Positions 1-6,626 of a stretch of DNA of 8,484 nt are shown one piece after another. This stretch comes from Pseudomonadota bacterium (GTDB lineage: Bacteria; Pseudomonadota; Alphaproteobacteria; Acetobacterales; Acetobacteraceae), in assembly GCA_021785335.1 (NCBI GenBank), contig JAJYFW010000056.1, positions 1 to 8,484 on the forward strand, read 5' to 3'. The notes below the pieces were generated by a model. That model was not told the DNA's origin. It was given only the letters and a program-made list of their open reading frames with translations, and searched no databases. The number at the start of each line of letters is the position of its first letter. The stretch's first letter is position 1. A program made the translations under genes and the position numbers.

Positions 1-1120
1 AATGCACAGTCACGCTGGTGACGCGGAAGCGCGGGCCTTCGTGGATGTTGAACGTGACGAAGAAGGACTTGCGGTCGGGCGCAAGCTCCGCCGTGGGCGG
101 TGCGACGTCGACCTGGGCGTAGCCGTTGTGCAGGTAGAAGCGGCGCAGGGCCTCGCGGTCTGCGGCGAGGCGCTGCGGGTTCACGATGTCGGCGGAGGTG
201 AAGATGTTCCACCACACTTCCTGGCGTGACGTGATGACGTCGCGCAGCCGGCTTTCGGAGAAGGCGTGGTTGCCGACGAAGGCGATGCGGCTGATGAAGG
301 CCGCGGCGCCGTCATGCACCTCGAAGACCACGTCGACGCGGTTCTCCGGGCGCTTGATGATCTGGGGCGTGACCGTGGTCGCGTAATAGCCGCGCCGCGC
401 ATAGAGATCGAGGATGCGCTGGCGGTCGCGCGCCGCGGCCGCCTGGGTGAAGACGCCGCGCGGTTTTTCCTCAAGTTCCGGCAGCAGCACCTTGCTCGTC
501 AGCGCGTGGTTACCCTCGATCGCGACGCGGTCGATGATCGGGTTTTCCTGCACGCGCACGACCAGCGTATTGCCCTCGCGCGTGAGGCGCACGTTGGAGA
601 AGAGGCCGGTCGCGTAGAGCGTCTTGAGGCTGCGATCCATGGCCGCGGGATCGAACGGATCGCCGACGCGCAGCACCATGTAGCTCTCGATGGTCGAGGC
701 CTCGATGCGCTGGTTGCCCTCCACCTTGATGGCCTGGACGGTGCCGATGCCTGCGGGCAGCGGCGGCGGCACGAAGCGGGGCTCCATCGAGCGCATCTGC
801 GGGCCGCCGAGCGTGGCGGCGGGCATCGGCGGCGGCGGTGGCGCGGCGGCCGCGCCGGAGGCGGGTGCCTGGGGCGGTGCCGGGGTGGCATTGGGTGGCG
901 TGGGAACAGTGTGCGTGGGCTCCGGCGTGACCGCCTGGGCGGGGCCCGAGATCGGCGGTGCCGCAGTTGTGGCGGAGGGTGCCGGCGCGGCGGTCGCGGC
1001 AGGCAGCGGCGGGGCGGTGGTGTCCGTGGTCTGGGCCCGCGCGGGGACCACTGCCATTGCGAGACCAATCGCGATCACCGGTAGCGCGATCACCCGAAGC
1101 CACGTGGGCACACGGCTCAT
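1..1120 (-). CDS. bamA: Outer membrane protein assembly factor BamA, N-terminal part (runs off left edge)
   Basis: This is the beta-barrel assembly machinery protein, which folds and inserts outer-membrane proteins using periplasmic POTRA domains and a C-terminal barrel. The window holds 373 codons from the ATG at 1118-1120; the frame is still open at base 1, so the later POTRA domains and the whole barrel are missing. Residues 1-29 form a Sec signal peptide (basic start, hydrophobic VIALPVIAIGLAMAVV, likely cleavage after ARA). Residues about 31-122 are a Pro/Ala/Thr-rich, probably disordered linker. POTRA1 spans about 126-193 (IKVEGNQRIE, TGLFSNVRL), POTRA2 about 194-271 (VAIEGNHAL, RRGYYATTV), POTRA3 about 272-361 (IAFVGNHAFSESRL, HNGYAQVDV), and POTRA4 begins at the HEGPRFRV motif. 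The ribosome site is weak, and a TTG lies immediately before the ATG. bamA normally follows rseP; here an opposite-strand SDR separates them, so bamA probably has its own promoter. The family call is secure; the barrel cannot be judged. Confidence 0.95.
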   Translation of the reverse strand, partial: MSRVPTWLRVIALPVIAIGLAMAVVPARAQTTDTTAPPLPAATAAPAPSATTAAPPISGPAQAVTPEPTHTVPTPPNATPAPPQAPASGAAAAPPPPPMPAATLGGPQMRSMEPRFVPPPLPAGIGTVQAIKVEGNQRIEASTIESYMVLRVGDPFDPAAMDRSLKTLYATGLFSNVRLTREGNTLVVRVQENPIIDRVAIEGNHALTSKVLLPELEEKPRGVFTQAAAARDRQRILDLYARRGYYATTVTPQIIKRPENRVDVVFEVHDGAAAFISRIAFVGNHAFSESRLRDVITSRQEVWWNIFTSADIVNPQRLAADREALRRFYLHNGYAQVDVAPPTAELAPDRKSFFVTFNIHEGPRFRVTSVTVH

Positions 1121-1179
1121 CAACTCAGCACGACCCCCATTACCGGCGCGCCCCCGGCCGGGACCCGCAACGCGGGCGG

Positions 1180-1207
1180 ACCATACAAGCCACGGCGCCT
1201 ATCGCAA
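1180..1207 (-). promoter_or_regulatory. Candidate bamA promoter
   Basis: On the minus strand TTGCGA (1202-1207) and TATGGT (1180-1185) are separated by 16 bases. Each matches the sigma-70 type consensus at 4 of 6 positions. The predicted transcript start would be near 1172, giving a leader of about 50 bases before the bamA ATG. The leader would begin with a small hairpin, CCCGC-AAC-GCGGG on the plus strand at 1164-1176. A promoter here is expected because the gene upstream on the same strand, rseP, is cut off by the SDR. It was identified by eye only; an extracytoplasmic sigma factor could use a different site. Confidence 0.3.
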
Positions 1208-1215
1208 GTCGTCGT

Positions 1216-1243
1216 GGCGAGGGGAGCGCAGGATTCCCTCGCC
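1216..1243. repeat. Inverted repeat in the bamA/SDR divergent spacer
   Basis: GGCGAGGGGA (1216-1225) pairs with TTCCCTCGCC (1234-1243) around an 8-base loop: eight perfect pairs, one G-T wobble and one A-T pair. No T-run follows on either strand, so it is not a textbook intrinsic terminator. It sits just upstream of the candidate bamA -35 box and about 75 bases before the SDR start. It could be an operator, a leader structure or chance pairing in GC-rich DNA. The pairing is read directly; any role is inference. Confidence 0.45.
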
Positions 1244-1290
1244 GGCACGCATGAACGTGGAAAATGGCGGCGCAAGGGCGGGCGTGGCGC

Positions 1291-1303
1291 CTGGCTGAGC
1301 CAG
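1291..1303. repeat. Short palindrome before the SDR start
   Basis: CTGGC-TGA-GCCAG is a perfect 5-bp inverted repeat with a 3-base centre, ending 16 bases before the SDR ATG. Its position would suit an operator or a small structure affecting translation, but an arm this short is common by chance in GC-rich DNA. Confidence 0.2.
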
Positions 1304-1319
1304 GGTCTAGAAGCGGCCG

Positions 1320-2087
1320 ATGAGCGAATCTGCGGCACGCGTGGCGGTGGTGACCGGGGCCGGTCGCGGCATCGGCGCCGCGATCGCCCGGCGCCTGCAT
1401 GAGGATGGTTGCGCCGTGGTGCTCGCGGATCTGGATGGCGCGGCGGCGGAGCGGGTGGCGAGGCAGATCGATGCTTCCGGTGCGACCGCGCTGGGCCTCG
1501 CGCTCGACGTGGCGGACGGGGCTTCCGTCCACGCGGCGTTCGCCGCCGTGGCGGTGCGGTGGGGGCGGGCAGACGTGCTGGTGAACAACGCCGGGACCGC
1601 GACCCTGGCGCCGTTCCTCGATTTTCCGGCCGAGGCGTTCGCGCGGGTGATGGCGGTCAACGTCACCGGCGCGTTGCTGTGCGGCCAGGCGGCGGCGCGG
1701 CTGATGCGCGAGGCGGGCGGCGGGCGGATCATCAACATCGCGTCGGTTTCCGGCATCCGCGCCGGGGCCGGGCGCACCGCCTACGGCACCTCCAAGGCGG
1801 CGCTGATCGGGCTCACGCGGCAGATGGCGATCGAGCTCGCGCCCTACGGGATCACCGCCAATGCGGTCGCGCCGGGGCCGGTGGAGACGGAACTCGCGCG
1901 GCTGCACCACTCCGCCGGAGTGCGCGCCGCCTATGAGCGTCAGGTGCCTGCGGGGCGCTATGCGACGCCCGCGGAGATTGCCGCCGCGGTCGCCTACCTT
2001 GCCTCGCCAGCGGCGGCCTACGTGTCGGGCGTGGTGCTGCCGGTCGATGGCGGATTCCTCGCGGCGGGGATGCTGGAGGGGGACTGA
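1320..2087 (+). CDS. Classical short-chain dehydrogenase/reductase (SDR), substrate unknown
   Basis: This 255-residue protein has the normal length of a classical SDR, a cytoplasmic NAD(P)(H)-dependent oxidoreductase with a Rossmann fold. The cofactor motif TGAGRGIG is at 12-19, NNAG at 89-92, and the catalytic tetrad is N114, S142, Y155 and K159 (spacings as in FabG). The APGPVET segment follows at 184-190. D37 at the end of the second strand (VVLADLD) suggests a preference for NAD(H) over NADP(H). It resembles FabG-like and sugar/alcohol dehydrogenases, but sequence alone does not fix the substrate. The ATG at 1320 is preceded by AGAAG (1309-1313) at six bases, a moderate ribosome site. It is the only plus-strand gene here, divergent from bamA by 199 bases and ending 16 bases from the rseP stop. 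Base composition resembles its neighbours, so there is no clear sign of recent transfer. Confidence 0.93.
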   Translation: MSESAARVAVVTGAGRGIGAAIARRLHEDGCAVVLADLDGAAAERVARQIDASGATALGLALDVADGASVHAAFAAVAVRWGRADVLVNNAGTATLAPFLDFPAEAFARVMAVNVTGALLCGQAAARLMREAGGGRIINIASVSGIRAGAGRTAYGTSKAALIGLTRQMAIELAPYGITANAVAPGPVETELARLHHSAGVRAAYERQVPAGRYATPAEIAAAVAYLASPAAAYVSGVVLPVDGGFLAAGMLEGD

Positions 2088-2095
2088 CCGGCTTG

Positions 2096-2121
2096 CGCCA
2101 CCTCTAGCCCAGCAGGTGGCG
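2096..2121. terminator. Hairpin at the SDR/rseP convergence, possible two-way terminator
   Basis: CGCCACCT (2096-2103) and AGGTGGCG (2114-2121) form a perfect 8-bp stem around a 10-base loop that contains the rseP stop codon. The stem begins 9 bases after the SDR stop. No T-run follows on either strand, so it is not a standard intrinsic terminator. It may act with Rho, protect the 3' ends of both messages, or simply arise from rseP coding sequence. The position between convergent genes favours a role in ending transcription. Confidence 0.4.
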
Positions 2122-3222
2122 GAACCAGGTGACGATCCGCAGTGCCTGGACGTCGTTCCAGGTGGCGAAGACGAACACCGCGGCGATCAGCGCGAGCCCG
2201 GTCCTGAGGCCCCATTCCTGCGCCCGCGGCGTGAGCGGGCGGCCGCGGACGGCCTCGAGCGCGAAGAACAGCAGATGCCCGCCGTCCAGCACGGGGATGG
2301 GAAAGAGATTGATCAGCCCGAGATTGACCGAGAGAAGCGCGATCAGCGAGACGAAGCTGGAGAAGCCGAGCTTAGCCGCCTGGCCCGAGATCGCCGCGAT
2401 GCGCAGCGGCCCGCCGAGATCCTGCGCGCCCTGGCCTGACAGCATGTTCCCGATCGCGTGCAGCGTGGCGACGGCGATGTTCCAGCTCTCCACAGCGCCC
2501 TGGCGGACGGAGGCGATCGGGCCGAGCCGCTGGGCGCGGAAGACATCGGTGCCGACGCCGAGATAGCCGACCGTCTTCCCGGCCTCGTTGCGCGCGACCG
2601 GCGTGGCGTGGAGCGTGATCTGCTTGTCGCCGCGCTGCACGGTGAAGGCGATCGTCTTGCCGGCGTGCCCGGCGACTTCGTGCTGGAGGGCTGCGAAATC
2701 GGCGATCCTGGTGCCCTGCACGGCGAGAACCCGGTCGCCCTTGACGAAGCCGGCGGCGGCGGCGGGCGAGTGGGCGGCGACGGTGGAGATGACCGGCTGC
2801 GGGATTTCGAGCCCGGCGGTCATGAACAGGATCGCGAACACGACGATGGCCAGGATGAAATTGGCGATCGGGCCGGCGGCGACCACCGCGGCGCGACGGG
2901 CGATGCTTTTTTCGTGGAAGGTGCGGCCGGTCATCCAGGCCGCGCGGACCTCGGGGTCCGCCTCGTTGGGGTCGTGGCCGTGCAGCTTGACGTAGCCGCC
3001 GAGCGGGATGCAGCCGATCTTCCAGACGGTGCCGACGGAATCCGTCCAGGTGAAGATGGCGGGCCCGAAGCCGACGGAGAACGTCTCGACGAAGACGCCG
3101 ACGGCGCGAGCAACGAAATAATGTCCGAACTCGTGCACGAACACGAGGATGCCGAGCAGGACGACGAAGGGGATCAGGCTGCCGAGGGGCGCGGGCAGGC
3201 TGGCCAGGAAATGTTCGATCAA
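2104..3222 (-). CDS. rseP: Site-2 intramembrane zinc metalloprotease RseP (MmpA-like)
   Basis: RseP is an inner-membrane protease that cleaves substrates within the membrane, typically anti-sigma factors during envelope stress and remnant signal peptides. The 372-residue protein has the zinc motif HEFGH at 30-34 in the first membrane segment (about 14-36). It also has GFGP at 51-54, GGYVK at 75-79, a second membrane segment at about 113-136, one PDZ domain at about 143-210, and the NLFPIPVLDGG motif at 305-315 (D313 is the third zinc ligand) in a third segment. A last membrane segment lies at about 340-356. E. coli RseP is about 450 residues with two PDZ domains; the single-PDZ form is like alphaproteobacterial MmpA. 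The start is TTG at 3220-3222: it overlaps the dxr stop as TTGA, has GGAG six bases upstream, and no in-frame Met occurs before residue 97, past the active site. It is probably translationally coupled to dxr. Confidence 0.96.
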   Translation of the reverse strand: MIEHFLASLPAPLGSLIPFVVLLGILVFVHEFGHYFVARAVGVFVETFSVGFGPAIFTWTDSVGTVWKIGCIPLGGYVKLHGHDPNEADPEVRAAWMTGRTFHEKSIARRAAVVAAGPIANFILAIVVFAILFMTAGLEIPQPVISTVAAHSPAAAAGFVKGDRVLAVQGTRIADFAALQHEVAGHAGKTIAFTVQRGDKQITLHATPVARNEAGKTVGYLGVGTDVFRAQRLGPIASVRQGAVESWNIAVATLHAIGNMLSGQGAQDLGGPLRIAAISGQAAKLGFSSFVSLIALLSVNLGLINLFPIPVLDGGHLLFFALEAVRGRPLTPRAQEWGLRTGLALIAAVFVFATWNDVQALRIVTWFRHLLG

Positions 3223-4376
3223 GCGGCTCTCCGGCGGCAGACGGGCAGGGCGGCCTCGCGCGCCATGGCGTCGAGCGCGAGGACCTGGGCGAGATCGTCC
3301 GCCGGTCGCGAGCCGAGGCGAGCGAGCACCTCGGCGACGACGGCGGCGATGTCGAGGAAGCCGATGCGCCGCTCGAGGAAAGCGGCGACGGCAACTTCGT
3401 TGGCGGCGTTGAGGATGGCGGGGGCGCCGCCACCCGCCTCCAGCGCCTCGCGGGCGAGGCGCAGCGCGGGGAAATGGTCGAGGTCCGGCGCGGCGAACTC
3501 CAGCGTGCCGGCGCGGGCGAGATCCAGCCTCCGGGCCGGGGTGGCGATGCGGCCGGGCCAGGCCAGCGCGTGGGCGATGGGCACCGTCATGTCGGGCGAG
3601 CCGAGCTGCGCGATGACGCTGCCGTCGCGCCAGCAGACCAGGCCGTGGACGATTGATTGCGGGTGGATCAGCACCTCGATCTCGGAGGAGGCGAGGCCGA
3701 ACAGGCGCGCCGCCTCGATCACCTCGAGGCCCTTGTTCATCATGGTCGCGGAATCGATCGAGATCTTGGCGCCCATGGACCAGACCGGGTGGCGGAGCGC
3801 GGTCTCCGGCGTGGCGCGGGCCATGTCCTCGCGCGAGGCGGTGCGGAACGGGCCGCCCGAGGCGGTAAGGATGATCTTTTCCAGCGCGTCGCGCGGGCCG
3901 GAGGCGAGCGCCTGGAAGATCGCGTTGTGCTCCGAATCGACCGGCAGCAGCGTGGCATCCGCCTCGCGCACGGCGGCGAGCATGACCTCGCCGGCACAGA
4001 CCAGCGCTTCCTTGTTGGCCAGCGCGACGGCGCCGCCGCGGCGGATGGCGGCCAGCGTGGGGCGCAGGCCGGCGGCGCCGGTGATGGCGGCCATGGTCCA
4101 GTCCGCCGGGATGGCGGCAGCCTCGCAGACCGCCTCCGGCCCGGCGTCGGCGCGGATGGAGGTGCCGGCAAGGGCGGCGGCGAGAGCGGGGTATTGCGCG
4201 GGGTCGCCGATCACGGCGCGCTCGGCGCCGAAGGCGACCGCCTGCTGGGCGAGCAGGCTCGCGTTCCGACCGGCGGTTAGCGCGCGCACGCGATAGGCGC
4301 CGGCATGCTCCGCGAGGAGCGCCAGGGTCTGGGTGCCGACGCTGCCGGTCGAACCCAGGACGGAGACGGTTTTCAT
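3219..4376 (-). CDS. dxr: 1-deoxy-D-xylulose 5-phosphate reductoisomerase (Dxr/IspC)
   Basis: Dxr carries out the first committed step of the MEP isoprenoid pathway in the cytoplasm: NADPH-dependent rearrangement and reduction of 1-deoxy-D-xylulose 5-phosphate to 2-C-methyl-D-erythritol 4-phosphate. It is the target of fosmidomycin. At 385 residues it is close to the usual length (about 398 in E. coli). The NADPH loop GSTGSVG is at 8-14 and ALANKEALV at 118-126. The metal ligands are D147 and E149 (LPVDSEHNAIFQ) and E218 (MMNKGLEVIEA); the substrate-binding TASGGPFR is at 171-178 and HPVWSMG, the flexible-loop region, at 196-202. The C-terminal helical domain includes ILNAANEVAVAAFL. The ATG is at 4374-4376, with a weak AGAAG upstream. 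It lies 61 bases after cdsA, and its stop overlaps the rseP start. It supplies the isoprenoid units that UppS, encoded two genes upstream, elongates. Confidence 0.97.
   Translation of the reverse strand: MKTVSVLGSTGSVGTQTLALLAEHAGAYRVRALTAGRNASLLAQQAVAFGAERAVIGDPAQYPALAAALAGTSIRADAGPEAVCEAAAIPADWTMAAITGAAGLRPTLAAIRRGGAVALANKEALVCAGEVMLAAVREADATLLPVDSEHNAIFQALASGPRDALEKIILTASGGPFRTASREDMARATPETALRHPVWSMGAKISIDSATMMNKGLEVIEAARLFGLASSEIEVLIHPQSIVHGLVCWRDGSVIAQLGSPDMTVPIAHALAWPGRIATPARRLDLARAGTLEFAAPDLDHFPALRLAREALEAGGGAPAILNAANEVAVAAFLERRIGFLDIAAVVAEVLARLGSRPADDLAQVLALDAMAREAALPVCRRRAA
3227..3232 (-). promoter_or_regulatory. Ribosome binding site that sets the rseP TTG start
   Basis: On the minus strand GGAGAG lies inside the last dxr codons, with its GGAG core (3229-3232) six bases before the TTG at 3220-3222. 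The spacing is good and supports TTG as the true start despite the non-ATG codon. Confidence 0.6.
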
Positions 4377-4437
4377 GCGACGGTGCTTCTCATGCGATGC
4401 TCATCTTGCGTGGCGCCGGATGCTTCTCTCACTTTTT

Positions 4438-5262
4438 TCAGCGCCAGAGCACTACCCCGTTTCCGGTTGCCGCCGCCATCAGCCCCATTGCCGTGGCGGC
4501 CGCGAGCAATCCGTCCAGCCGGTCGAACACGCCCCCGTGGCCGGGGATGAGCGCACCGGAATCCTTGACCCCGCAATGACGCTTGAGTGCGCTCTCCGCG
4601 AGGTCGCCCAGTTGTGAGATCAGTCCCAGAAAGCACGCAAGCGCGAACGCGTACAGATTTGTCGGGGGCGCGAGGGCGGCGGCGGCGTAGCCCGCCAGCC
4701 CCGCCGCGAACAGTCCGCCGATGGCCCCGGACCAGGTCTTGCCGGGCGAAATGGAAGGAGCCAGGCGTGGGCCGCCGAGGAGGCGGCCGGCCAGGTAGGC
4801 TCCGATATCCGAGGACCATACAATGAACAATAAATACAATATGTTGTAAATGCCCCCTGAGCCGAGGCGCAGCCAGATCAGGGCGATCGCCGGCGGGCCG
4901 ATGGCCAGCACGCCGAGCGCCGGGGCCTGCCTCTTGAACCAGAGATAGTGGAGCAGCACGACGCCGAACAAGGCGCTGACCAGCGTCTGCGGTGGGGCGC
5001 CGCGCAGGAGCAGGGCGACGACGACGCCGACCCCGAGCACGATCGTCGCCACCGCCTCCAGGGGCAGGCGCAGCATGCGCGCCCACTCCCAGGCGAGGGC
5101 GATGGTGGCGGCGGCGATCAATGCGATCCACGCGATGCCGCCATGCCAGAGGCAGGCGAGGGCGAGGGGGACCAGAACGGCGGCGGATGCGGTGCGGCGC
5201 GCGAGGTCGCGCCAGCGCCCTGCTTGCCGGGCCGGCGGCGTGGGCGCGGTGGGATCGGTCAA
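4438..5262 (-). CDS. cdsA: Phosphatidate cytidylyltransferase (CDP-diacylglycerol synthase)
   Basis: CdsA is an integral inner-membrane enzyme that converts CTP and phosphatidic acid to CDP-diacylglycerol and pyrophosphate, the branch point for phospholipid synthesis. The family signature is intact near the C-terminus: it opens with [11 protein letters not shown] at 224-234 and closes with [11 protein letters not shown] at 240-250. [14 protein letters not shown] at 170-183 and [11 protein letters not shown] at 150-160 are also conserved. Most of the rest is hydrophobic membrane segments. The frame is open further upstream, but I place the start at TTG 5260-5262, which overlaps the uppS stop as TTGA and gives 274 residues, close to the usual 270-285. 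The longer version begins inside uppS and adds a 42-residue Arg-rich stretch that looks like shadow coding. No clear ribosome site precedes the TTG, so coupling to uppS translation is likely. Residues 138-149 are encoded by an unusually AT-rich run. Confidence 0.95.
   Translation of the reverse strand: MTDPTAPTPPARQAGRWRDLARRTASAAVLVPLALACLWHGGIAWIALIAAATIALAWEWARMLRLPLEAVATIVLGVGVVVALLLRGAPPQTLVSALFGVVLLHYLWFKRQAPALGVLAIGPPAIALIWLRLGSGGIYNILYLLFIVWSSDIGAYLAGRLLGGPRLAPSISPGKTWSGAIGGLFAAGLAGYAAAALAPPTNLYAFALACFLGLISQLGDLAESALKRHCGVKDSGALIPGHGGVFDRLDGLLAAATAMGLMAAATGNGVVLWR
4816..4851 (-). other. AT-rich rare-codon island inside cdsA
   Basis: Codons for residues 138-149 ([12 protein letters not shown]) have only 8 G or C in 36 bases, against a strongly GC-rich background. 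They use ATA, TTA, TTG, GTA and ATT, which the surrounding genes largely avoid. The stretch contains the inverted repeat TACAA-TATG-TTGTA (4835-4848, plus strand). The protein sequence across it is normal for CdsA, so it is a change in codon choice and not a foreign insert that disrupts the gene. Confidence 0.7.
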
Positions 5263-6035
5263 CCGGGGCGCGCGCCGAAGCGACGTTCGCGGCGGGCGAA
5301 CTCGGCCAGCGAGTCGGCGAAATGGCGTTCCCCGAAATCCGGCCACATCACATCGAGGAAGAGCAACTCGGTGTAGGCGGATTGCCACAGCAGGAAGTTG
5401 GACAGGCGCTGCTCGCCGGAGGTGCGGATGATGAGGTCCGGGTCAGGGATGCCATCGGTGGAGAGCAGGGACGAAAAGCGGCTTTCGTCGATCTCGGCGG
5501 GATCGAGCCTGCCGGCCGCGGCGGCGGCGGCGGCGGCGCGGGCAGCAGCCACGATCTCGTCGCGCGCGCCGTAGGAAAGGGCGACGACGAGGATGAGGCG
5601 GCGATTGGCCTTGGTTGTCTCCTCCGCCGCCGCGAGGTCGGCGCGGATTTCCGGCGAGAAGCGGTTGCGGTCGCCGATGAAGCGCAGGCGGACGCCCTGG
5701 CGGGCCAGTTCCGCGATCTCGGCGCGGACGAAGTGGCGTAGGAGGCCGGTGAGGTCGACCACCTCGTCGGGCGGACGGCGCCAGTTCTCGGACGAGAAGG
5801 CGTAGAGCGTGAGCCAGCCGACGCCGTGCTGGATCGAGGCGCGGACGGTCCGGCGCACCGCCTCGACCCCGGCGCGGTGCCCGGCGAGGCGGGGCAGGCC
5901 GCGTGCCTGCGCCCAGCGGCGGTTGCCGTCCATGATGATGGCGACGTGCCGTGGCGCGGGCGGCGCGTCCGCGGTGGCCGCAGCCGCGGTCTGCGTGAGG
6001 GCGCTCACAACCGCCAGCCCGGCGGGGGCCGCCAT
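5259..6035 (-). CDS. uppS: Undecaprenyl diphosphate synthase (cis-prenyltransferase)
   Basis: UppS adds isopentenyl units in cis to farnesyl diphosphate, making the C55 undecaprenyl diphosphate that carries peptidoglycan and O-antigen units. In the 258-residue protein, [13 protein letters not shown] at 30-42 contains the catalytic aspartate D36 with N38 and R39. H53 and FSSENWRRP at 80-88 follow. The diphosphate-binding block [19 protein letters not shown] (202-220) holds R204 and R210, and the metal-binding glutamate E223 follows in YTE. WPDF at 231-234 ends the conserved core. The N-terminus has about 29 residues before the core, longer than in E. coli. The chosen ATG (6033-6035) lacks a good ribosome site, and the GTG at 6006-6008 is a possible alternative. 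Residues 163-174 are an alanine-rich run encoded over a GCG repeat. It starts 25 bases after frr and its stop overlaps cdsA. Confidence 0.96.
   Translation of the reverse strand: MAAPAGLAVVSALTQTAAAATADAPPAPRHVAIIMDGNRRWAQARGLPRLAGHRAGVEAVRRTVRASIQHGVGWLTLYAFSSENWRRPPDEVVDLTGLLRHFVRAEIAELARQGVRLRFIGDRNRFSPEIRADLAAAEETTKANRRLILVVALSYGARDEIVAAARAAAAAAAAGRLDPAEIDESRFSSLLSTDGIPDPDLIIRTSGEQRLSNFLLWQSAYTELLFLDVMWPDFGERHFADSLAEFARRERRFGARPG
5518..5538. repeat. Seven tandem GCG trinucleotides within uppS
   Basis: Seven perfect copies of GCG on the plus strand are read on the minus strand mainly as GCC alanine codons in the Ala run of UppS. A pure triplet tract can gain or lose units in frame, changing the length of a surface linker without breaking the gene. 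Confidence 0.6.
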
Positions 6036-6060
6036 TCCGGCCGGGAGCGCGGCGCTTGCG

Positions 6061-6618
6061 TCATACCTGGACGATCTCGCGGTCTTTTTCGGCCAGCGCC
6101 TCGTCGATGCGCTTGATCATGGCGTCGGTGAGCTTCTGCACCTCCTCCGACCAGCGCTTGCCCTCGTCCTCGGAGATTTCCTTCTTTTCCGCGGCCTTGA
6201 TGCGGTCCATGCCGTCGCGGCGGACGCCGCGGATGGCGACCTTCGCGGCCTCGGCATATTTATGAGCGGCGCGGGAGAGTTCGGTGCGGCGCTCGCCGGT
6301 GAGCTGCGGGATGGGCACGCGGATAAGCTGGCCGTCCGAGGCCGGGTTGAGGCCGAGGCCGGCGTCGCGGATCGCCTTTTCCACGTGCGAGACCAAGCTG
6401 CGGTCCCAGACCTGGACGGTGATCATGCGTGGCTCCGGCACCGCGATGGTGCCCACCTGGTTGAGCGGGGTCATCGAGCCGTAGGCCTCGACGCGCACCG
6501 GCTCGAGCAACGCGGGCGAGGCGCGGCCGGAGCGCAGGCCGGCGAACTCCCGGCGCAGGGTCTCTATCGCCTGGTCCATCCGGCGCGTGAGGTCTTGCTT
6601 CAGCGAGGCGAGGTCCAA
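6061..6618 (-). CDS. frr: Ribosome recycling factor
   Basis: Frr acts in the cytoplasm with EF-G to split the post-termination ribosome so that it can be reused. The product is 185 residues, the same as E. coli Frr. Conserved segments run the whole length: [20 protein letters not shown] (about 28-47), [41 protein letters not shown], and the C-terminal helix [20 protein letters not shown]. The fold is a three-helix bundle with a small beta domain. The start is TTG at 6616-6618, supported by GGAG eight bases upstream and by the full-length match. The next internal Met (residue 14) would remove part of the first helix. It lies 48 bases after pyrH, in the order seen in most bacteria, and is probably co-transcribed with it. 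Confidence 0.97.
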   Translation of the reverse strand: MDLASLKQDLTRRMDQAIETLRREFAGLRSGRASPALLEPVRVEAYGSMTPLNQVGTIAVPEPRMITVQVWDRSLVSHVEKAIRDAGLGLNPASDGQLIRVPIPQLTGERRTELSRAAHKYAEAAKVAIRGVRRDGMDRIKAAEKKEISEDEGKRWSEEVQKLTDAMIKRIDEALAEKDREIVQV

Positions 6619-6626
6619 GGTGCAGG

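Noticed and set aside
266..1084. Plus-strand open frame of 272 codons over bamA
   Set aside because: It is a shadow of the bamA frame; the product is His/Arg/Gly-rich low complexity without family features.
1153..1176. GC-only palindromes CCCGGCCGGG and CCCGC-AAC-GCGGG in the bamA leader
   Set aside because: They are short and made only of G and C in a GC-rich stretch, so they are likely chance, and no ligand-binding RNA pattern is recognisable.
1251..1298. A 15-residue open frame (MNVENGGARAGVAPG) just before the SDR, considered as a leader peptide
   Set aside because: There is no ribosome site before its ATG, no run of a regulatory amino acid, and nothing to show it is translated.
1140..1910. 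Minus-strand 256-codon frame across the SDR and spacer
   Set aside because: It lies antisense to a clear SDR with all catalytic residues, and its Arg/His/Pro-rich product looks like antisense translation.
2458..4296. A 612-codon open frame on the plus strand, antisense to rseP and dxr
   Set aside because: Both genes under it are unmistakable with all motifs intact. Long antisense frames are expected in very GC-rich DNA, and the translation is Gly/Asp/Arg/Ala-rich with no recognisable domain.
4373..4393. Mini-frame MRSTVA whose stop overlaps the dxr ATG, considered as a coupling leader
   Set aside because: Six codons with no clear ribosome site in a 61-base gap can easily arise by chance; it is the end of a longer shadow frame over cdsA.
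1178..4823. The 11-mer GGACCATACAA occurs both in the bamA upstream region (1178-1188) and within cdsA (4813-4823)
   Set aside because: Several 11-base matches are expected by chance in 8.5 kb on both strands, and the cdsA copy is coding sequence.
5260..5388. A longer cdsA start giving 316 residues
   Set aside because: The added 42 residues lie inside the uppS coding region, are Arg-rich and unlike CdsA N-termini. The TTG at the uppS stop gives the usual family length.
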